The position numbers were made by a program, and so were the translations under genes. 11,446 nucleotides of DNA from an uncultured Dialister sp. (GTDB lineage Bacteria; Bacillota; Negativicutes; Veillonellales; Dialisteraceae): positions 1 to 11,446 of the forward strand of contig UQRR01000070.1 in the NCBI GenBank assembly GCA_900543455.1, given 5' to 3'. Below the pieces are notes generated by a model. The model was not told where the DNA came from, ran no database searches, and saw only the letters and a program-made list of their open reading frames with translations. Within the stretch, counting starts at the first letter, position 1. Every line of letters begins with the position of its first letter. This document shows, in pieces, positions 7,471-11,446 of this stretch.

Positions 7471-7493
7471 CCTGAACCCTGAACCCTGAACCC
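7471..7493. repeat. Tandem heptanucleotide repeat, CTGAACC x3
   Basis: Three exact consecutive copies of CTGAACC (7472-7492), with degenerate copies to the left (TTGAACC at 7458-7464 and AACCTATCAAC). They form the outer part of the right arm of the intergenic element and end 18 bp from the polC stop codon. Confidence 0.75.
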
Positions 7494-7511
7494 GTCGCGC
7501 CAGCGACTAGA

Positions 7512-10500
7512 CTAGAACGCAAAGAGGCTCATCTGCTCCTCTTCCGGCAATCCTTTGAGGACGCCCATGGAGTCTAAGGTATCTATGATGGACTGGCTGA
7601 CCTTGCCTCGCTTCTTGAGGTCCTCCTTCGAGGTGAAGGGATGATCCTGTCTGGCAAGGACGATCTCCTTGGCCACCGCATCACCCAGAGCAGGGATGCA
7701 GTTGAATGGCGGCAGGAGTTTCCCATCGACCATGAGGAATTGCGAAGCGTCAGATTTTTCCAAATCAATCGGCAGGAAGGAGAGTCCGCGCAGGTACATT
7801 TCAGCAGCGACTTCGATGACGGTCGCATTTCCTTTTTCAACGGCTGTCGGCTTGTCGAGCGCTGCGATGCGGGCCAGCTCCTGCTTCATGGACGCAAGGC
7901 CGCGCAGGATGACGGGTGCATTGAAGGAGCCTTCGGCACGGATAGTGAAGTAGGCGGCATAGTAGGCCAGCGGCTGATAGACCTTGAACCATGCAATGCG
8001 GAAGGCCATCATGACATAGGCGACGGCATGGGCTCGCGGGAAGAGGTAGCCGATCTTGAGACAGGAGTCGATGAACCACTGCGGCACGTGCGCGGCGTCA
8101 AGCTCGGCGCGGTTATTCGAGCCGCCTTTTTCGAGGCCCTTACCTTTACGGACATTTTCCATGACTTTGAAGGATGTCAGGGGCTTCACGCCATGCTGGA
8201 TGAGGTAGTTCATGACGTCGTCTCGGGTAGAGATCGCATCCTCCAGTTTGACGACGCCGTTCTTGATGAGGTCCTGAGCATTGTTCAGCCATACGTCAGT
8301 GCCGTGGGAAAAGCCGGAAATACGGACCAGCTCCGAGAAATTCTTCGGGCGCGTGTCTTCGAGCATGCCGCGGACGAAGGGCGTCCCATATTCCGGAAGC
8401 CCGAGGGCTCCGACGGTGACGCCTTTATTTCCGATCGCACTCGCAAGCTCATCCGGTGTCAGGCCCAGTGCCTCGGGCGAGCTGAAGAGGGACAGTGTCT
8501 TCTGGTCGTCGAAGGGGATCTTCAGCGGGTCGATACCGGTGATGTCCTGCAGCATACGGATGACCTTCGGATCATCGTGGCCCAGAATATCCAGCTTCAG
8601 CATACGGCCGGAGATGGAGTGGTAATCGAAGTGTGTGGTGATGGTCCCGGGGATCTGCCGGCCATTCTCATCCTTCAGGTATTTTTTATTCGCGGCGTAC
8701 TGGAGCGGCGTGAAATTGTGAATATCCATATCACGCGGGCAGACCATGATGCCTGCCGGATGCTGGCCGGTCGTGCGCTTCACCCCGGCTACACCGGCGG
8801 AGAGTTTTTCGATGAAAATATCATTGAATGTCAGCCCGCGGTTCTCCGCGTATTTCTTGACGAAGCCGTAAGCTGTTTTATCCTGAATGCCTGCGATGGT
8901 GCCGGCACGGAAGACATTGTCGCGGCCGAAAAGCTCTTCGGTATATTTGTGCGCGACGCCCTGATCGTCTCCCGAGGAGAAATTCAGGTCGATATCCGGT
9001 ACCTTGTCTCCGTCGAATCCGAGGAAAACAGCGAACGGGATGTCATGCCCGTTCTTTGCGAGGTCGCTCCCGCACTTCGGGCATTTCTTATCCGGCAGGT
9101 CGAAGCCGCCGCCGACAGAGCCGTCTTCGAAGAAATGGGTCCAGTGGCACTTCGGGCAGACGTAGTGCGGCGGGAGGGGATTCACCTCTGTGATGCCTGA
9201 CATCGTCGCGACGAAGGAGGAGCCGACAGAGCCTCGCGAGCCGACAAGGTAGCCTCTGTCATTCGAGTGCTTGACGAGCTTGTGCGCGATGTAGTAGAGG
9301 ACGCCGTAGCCGTGATTGATGATCGGCGTGAGCTCGAGCGTCAGGCGGTCTTGTACGACCTTCGGGAGCGGGTCGCCGTAGATGGCCTTCGCATTGTCGT
9401 AGCACATCTTGACCAGTTTCTCATCCGCGCCTGCGATTTTCGGGTTGTAGGACTTCCACTCTTCGGCGAGTGGCTTTAAGACTTCGCACTGCTCGGCGAT
9501 CTTTCTTGTATTCGTGACGACGATCTCGATGGCCTTTTCCTTTGGAAGGTAGCTGAATTCGTCCAGCATTTCCTGTGTGGTACGGATGTAAACGGGCGGA
9601 TGGGACTCGATCTTCCCCGGTTTCTCCCAGTTTGAGAGGAGAATGTCACGATTTCTCTGATCTTCCGCAAACATGTAATGGGCGTCGGATGTCGCGCAGC
9701 AGGGCATCCCTGCCTTGTCGGCGATCTCGATGACCTTGCGGTTCAGATCTTCTAAGTCCTTCTTCGTATTGATCTTGCCATACTTGTCGTCATTGATGAG
9801 GAATTCATTGTTTCCGAGCGGCTGGACTTCGAGGTAATCGTAGAACTTGGCTTTTTGGATGAGTTCTTCATCACTCTCCCCCGCAAGGACCGCACGGAAG
9901 AATTCTCCCATGACGCAGGCGGAGCCGTAGATCAAGCCTTCGTGAAGCTCTTCCAGAATGGGCTTGGGGATGAGCGGGCGTTTTCTATAAAATTTGAGAT
10001 GTGACAGTGTCACCATACGGTACAGATTGCGCAGGCCGGTGATGTTCTTCGCAAGGATGATGATATGCCCGTACTGCTGGCGGTCGGCATCCGGATCGGC
10101 CGGGATCTCATCGATCATGTACCCTTCCATGCCATAAATGACCTTCTGGTGGTACTTGTCTGCAAGGTCCTGAATCTTCGGGAACGCCTGAATGACGCCA
10201 TGGTCTGTGATCGCGACCGCCGGATGATGCCACTTTGCTGCCGTCTTGATGATCTCTTCATTGTCGATAAGTCCATCGAGGCTCATTTTCGTATGCAGAT
10301 GGAGCTCGACACGGGGCGTCTCGTAATTGTCCTCGTGGTCGATCTTGACTGTCTCTCCCTTTTCCATCTGAGACAGCTCCAGCACAAGCCCGCCGGAGTA
10401 CTTGTCGAGACGCACATTGCCGCGCACCTTGACTGTCGTCCCCGGCTTCAAAGACTCGACAGCTCCTGCCTCCTCAGGGCGGTCGAAAAATTTCTTGCAC

Positions 10501-11156
10501 GGGATGCCATTCGTTTCATCGGCCAGATTCATGAGAAGGAGCTTCTTTTTGCTGCGAAGCTCGCGGACCTCGATAGAGATCACCGTGCCGATAAAAATGA
10601 CACCATCCTTCTCTTCATTCACGGTGCGGATCTCGATGGCCTCTCCCGTGATATGCTTCCTGCCAAGGTATATGCCATTCACTGCACCGCTTTTTTTGGC
10701 AGCGGGCGAAGGTGCTATGAAAGCACTCTTCGGCAGGACGCTCGAAAGAGATGGCAGACTGCTCGGCATGGAGATCCCCGGCATCGGTGTCTCTTCTGCC
10801 ATTGACGGTGCTGCCATTTCCGCTTCCTGCGCCGCGGCGATGTCGTCAGCGGTCGGGAAGACAGGGATATCCGGCGCAAGGCTGTAGCTCTCCATGGGTT
10901 CTTCCGGCGGCGGGAAATCCACCGGCGGCATATCCGGATCCATCATAGATGCAGGCGCAAAAACCACACTCGACACATCGTCACCATTGATATAGATCGT
11001 TTCCACGCATGCCAAAGCCGGTCCCATATCTTTGAGCGCCTTCAACGCGGCTTCTTTATGGTCGGCCTTGATGTACCATGCGCGGCTCTCGGTGTCGATC
11101 TCCATCAAAGTGATGACGGATCCCGCCTGTCGGGACTTCAGACGATACTTTCCCAT
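7512..11156 (-). CDS. polC: PolC-type DNA polymerase III alpha subunit lacking the exonuclease domain
   Basis: Replicative DNA polymerase of Firmicutes. The 1214 residues compare with about 1437 in B. subtilis PolC. Order of parts: short N-terminal region (1-66) weakly like domain NI; Pro/Ala/Met/Glu-rich linker (67-155); OB fold (about 172-265); PHP domain (281-500); palm and fingers. The polymerase aspartates are D721 and D723 (PDIDLNF) and D856 (LKLDILGHDDP). GSRGSVGSS lies at 639-647. A zinc site has C667, C670, C692 and C695. QMSLF at 1208-1212 is the expected sliding-clamp motif. The usual DEDDh exonuclease, recognised by FDVETTG, is absent: the PHP domain runs straight from YGMEGYM to GHIIILAK with about 15 linking residues (349-363). 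The frame is intact across the junction, so this is a domain absence rather than a frameshift. The start is supported by AAAGGAG at 11162-11168. No good terminator follows; only GTCGC/GCGAC without a T-run lies near the stop. Identity as PolC rather than DnaE is certain from the zinc site and overall order. Confidence 0.97.
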   Translation of the reverse strand: MGKYRLKSRQAGSVITLMEIDTESRAWYIKADHKEAALKALKDMGPALACVETIYINGDDVSSVVFAPASMMDPDMPPVDFPPPEEPMESYSLAPDIPVFPTADDIAAAQEAEMAAPSMAEETPMPGISMPSSLPSLSSVLPKSAFIAPSPAAKKSGAVNGIYLGRKHITGEAIEIRTVNEEKDGVIFIGTVISIEVRELRSKKKLLLMNLADETNGIPCKKFFDRPEEAGAVESLKPGTTVKVRGNVRLDKYSGGLVLELSQMEKGETVKIDHEDNYETPRVELHLHTKMSLDGLIDNEEIIKTAAKWHHPAVAITDHGVIQAFPKIQDLADKYHQKVIYGMEGYMIDEIPADPDADRQQYGHIIILAKNITGLRNLYRMVTLSHLKFYRKRPLIPKPILEELHEGLIYGSACVMGEFFRAVLAGESDEELIQKAKFYDYLEVQPLGNNEFLINDDKYGKINTKKDLEDLNRKVIEIADKAGMPCCATSDAHYMFAEDQRNRDILLSNWEKPGKIESHPPVYIRTTQEMLDEFSYLPKEKAIEIVVTNTRKIAEQCEVLKPLAEEWKSYNPKIAGADEKLVKMCYDNAKAIYGDPLPKVVQDRLTLELTPIINHGYGVLYYIAHKLVKHSNDRGYLVGSRGSVGSSFVATMSGITEVNPLPPHYVCPKCHWTHFFEDGSVGGGFDLPDKKCPKCGSDLAKNGHDIPFAVFLGFDGDKVPDIDLNFSSGDDQGVAHKYTEELFGRDNVFRAGTIAGIQDKTAYGFVKKYAENRGLTFNDIFIEKLSAGVAGVKRTTGQHPAGIMVCPRDMDIHNFTPLQYAANKKYLKDENGRQIPGTITTHFDYHSISGRMLKLDILGHDDPKVIRMLQDITGIDPLKIPFDDQKTLSLFSSPEALGLTPDELASAIGNKGVTVGALGLPEYGTPFVRGMLEDTRPKNFSELVRISGFSHGTDVWLNNAQDLIKNGVVKLEDAISTRDDVMNYLIQHGVKPLTSFKVMENVRKGKGLEKGGSNNRAELDAAHVPQWFIDSCLKIGYLFPRAHAVAYVMMAFRIAWFKVYQPLAYYAAYFTIRAEGSFNAPVILRGLASMKQELARIAALDKPTAVEKGNATVIEVAAEMYLRGLSFLPIDLEKSDASQFLMVDGKLLPPFNCIPALGDAVAKEIVLARQDHPFTSKEDLKKRGKVSQSIIDTLDSMGVLKGLPEEEQMSLFAF

Positions 11157-11218
11157 AGGATCTCCTTTCGAGGTATAGATAACACAGGTGGTGGCATTTC
11201 GACTTTTTAGGATGAGAC

Positions 11219-11246
11219 ATTAGAAATTAGGAATTAGAGATTAGAA
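11219..11246. repeat. Tandem heptanucleotide repeat, ATTAGRN x4
   Basis: Four consecutive units: ATTAGAA, ATTAGGA, ATTAGAG, ATTAGAA. On the minus strand this gives repeated CTAAT motifs every 7 bp ahead of polC. Confidence 0.75.
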
Positions 11247-11257
11247 ATCCCAATTAA

Positions 11258-11292
11258 CTAGTGACTGGTGACTGGTGACTAGTGACTAGTCA
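11258..11292. repeat. Tandem heptanucleotide repeat, CTRGTGA x5, ending in a palindrome
   Basis: Five consecutive units: CTAGTGA, CTGGTGA, CTGGTGA, CTAGTGA, CTAGTCA. The last units form a perfect 16-bp palindrome, TAGTGACTAGTCACTA, at 11280-11295. Confidence 0.75.
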
Positions 11293-11343
11293 CTAAATGC
11301 CACCGTCAGGCATTGCCATGATTTACGCTCCGCGGCGCTTCTA

Positions 11344-11446
11344 GGGAAACACTGATTAAATCGTTATCAGATTTCATTCTTGGATTTTTATACAGAGCAA
11401 GGAATCATCTGACGCGAATAGCGAGCTATTTAAGGAAGATGATGAC
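11344..11446. mobile_element. Possible end of a small insertion element or MITE, running off the right edge
   Basis: The sequence changes character after CTAG at 11341-11344. It starts GGGAAACACTGATTAAATC, which resembles the terminal repeats of IS5-like elements in general form, next to a CTAG/TNA-type target. The remaining 80 bp show no coding frame of note. The second end is outside the window, so this rests on a weak resemblance. Confidence 0.25.

Larger units (their letters stand above)
7186..7493. repeat. Inverted-repeat intergenic element between polC and hslV
   Basis: The gap between the two genes is dominated by a large imperfect inverted repeat. The inner part of each arm is perfect: GCGGCGCATAAAA at 7230-7242 and TTTTATGCGCCGC at 7436-7448. 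Outside it, both arms carry heptad-like repeats: GGTTCAG, GGGTTCT and AGGTTCAG on the plus strand at 7186-7228, and GGGTTCA-type units on the minus strand at 7457-7493. The core holds two hairpins and a promoter-like site and has no convincing coding frame. The layout suggests a non-autonomous, MITE-like or dispersed palindromic element. Copy number elsewhere cannot be judged here, and no target duplication was identified. Confidence 0.5.
11190..11304. repeat. Inverted-repeat-bounded block of heptad repeats upstream of polC
   Basis: GGTGGCATTT at 11190-11199 and its exact reverse complement AAATGCCACC at 11295-11304 enclose about 95 bp made mostly of two 7-bp tandem arrays. The left boundary lies 33 bp from the polC start codon. 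If transcribed, the block would sit in the polC leader and could fold back on itself. No coding frame is apparent. Confidence 0.55.

Noticed and set aside
7494..7507. Hairpin GTCGC-GCCA-GCGAC next to the polC stop as a terminator
   Set aside because: Only five base pairs and no T-run on either side.
7641..9200. Long plus-strand open frame opposite polC (519 codons)
   Set aside because: It mirrors codon structure of polC on the other strand, resembles no family known to me, and has no regulatory context. PolC motifs cover the same bases.

Overview
The window reads as a piece of a chromosome from a diderm Firmicute (class Negativicutes, for example Selenomonas and relatives). It combines a Gram-positive-type replicative polymerase (PolC), a Firmicutes-type HslV with a short propeptide, and a two-partner secretion (TPS) system whose transporter needs an outer membrane. 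The genus assignment is inference. No rRNA, tRNA or CRISPR array was seen. All complete genes lie on the minus strand, so biological order runs from the right edge to the left.

Right edge (11157-11446): upstream of polC is non-coding DNA with two different arrays of 7-bp tandem repeats enclosed by a 10-bp inverted repeat, followed by a possible end of a small insertion element. polC (7512-11156) is full length in its PHP, palm, zinc and clamp-binding parts. It lacks the DEDDh exonuclease domain normally inserted in the PHP domain. The PHP domain is continuous, and all nine metal-ligand positions appear to be filled.

7095-7511: a 417-bp gap with a roughly 308-bp inverted-repeat element. Its arms carry GGGTTCA-like heptads and a perfect 13-bp repeat; its interior has two strong hairpins and a possible promoter for the next genes. 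hslV and hslU follow, coupled by a one-base stop/start overlap, and encode the peptidase and unfoldase of the HslVU (ClpQY/CodWX) protease. An intrinsic terminator follows hslU.

4814-5187: an AT-rich regulatory stretch with two similar extended -10 promoters pointing left and a perfect 16-bp-arm palindrome between them. It leads into tpsB (outer-membrane TPS transporter) and, 18 bp later, tpsA (haemagglutinin-like exoprotein). The TpsA reading frame ends abruptly at the left edge, where the sequence matches the layout of an IS3-family (IS150-like) terminus. The secreted protein is therefore probably truncated by an insertion, and the rest of the element and of tpsA lies outside the window.

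The most interesting points are the exonuclease-less PolC with an intact PHP site, the heptad-repeat elements on both sides of polC, the palindrome/tandem-promoter region of the TPS operon, and the probable IS disruption of tpsA.
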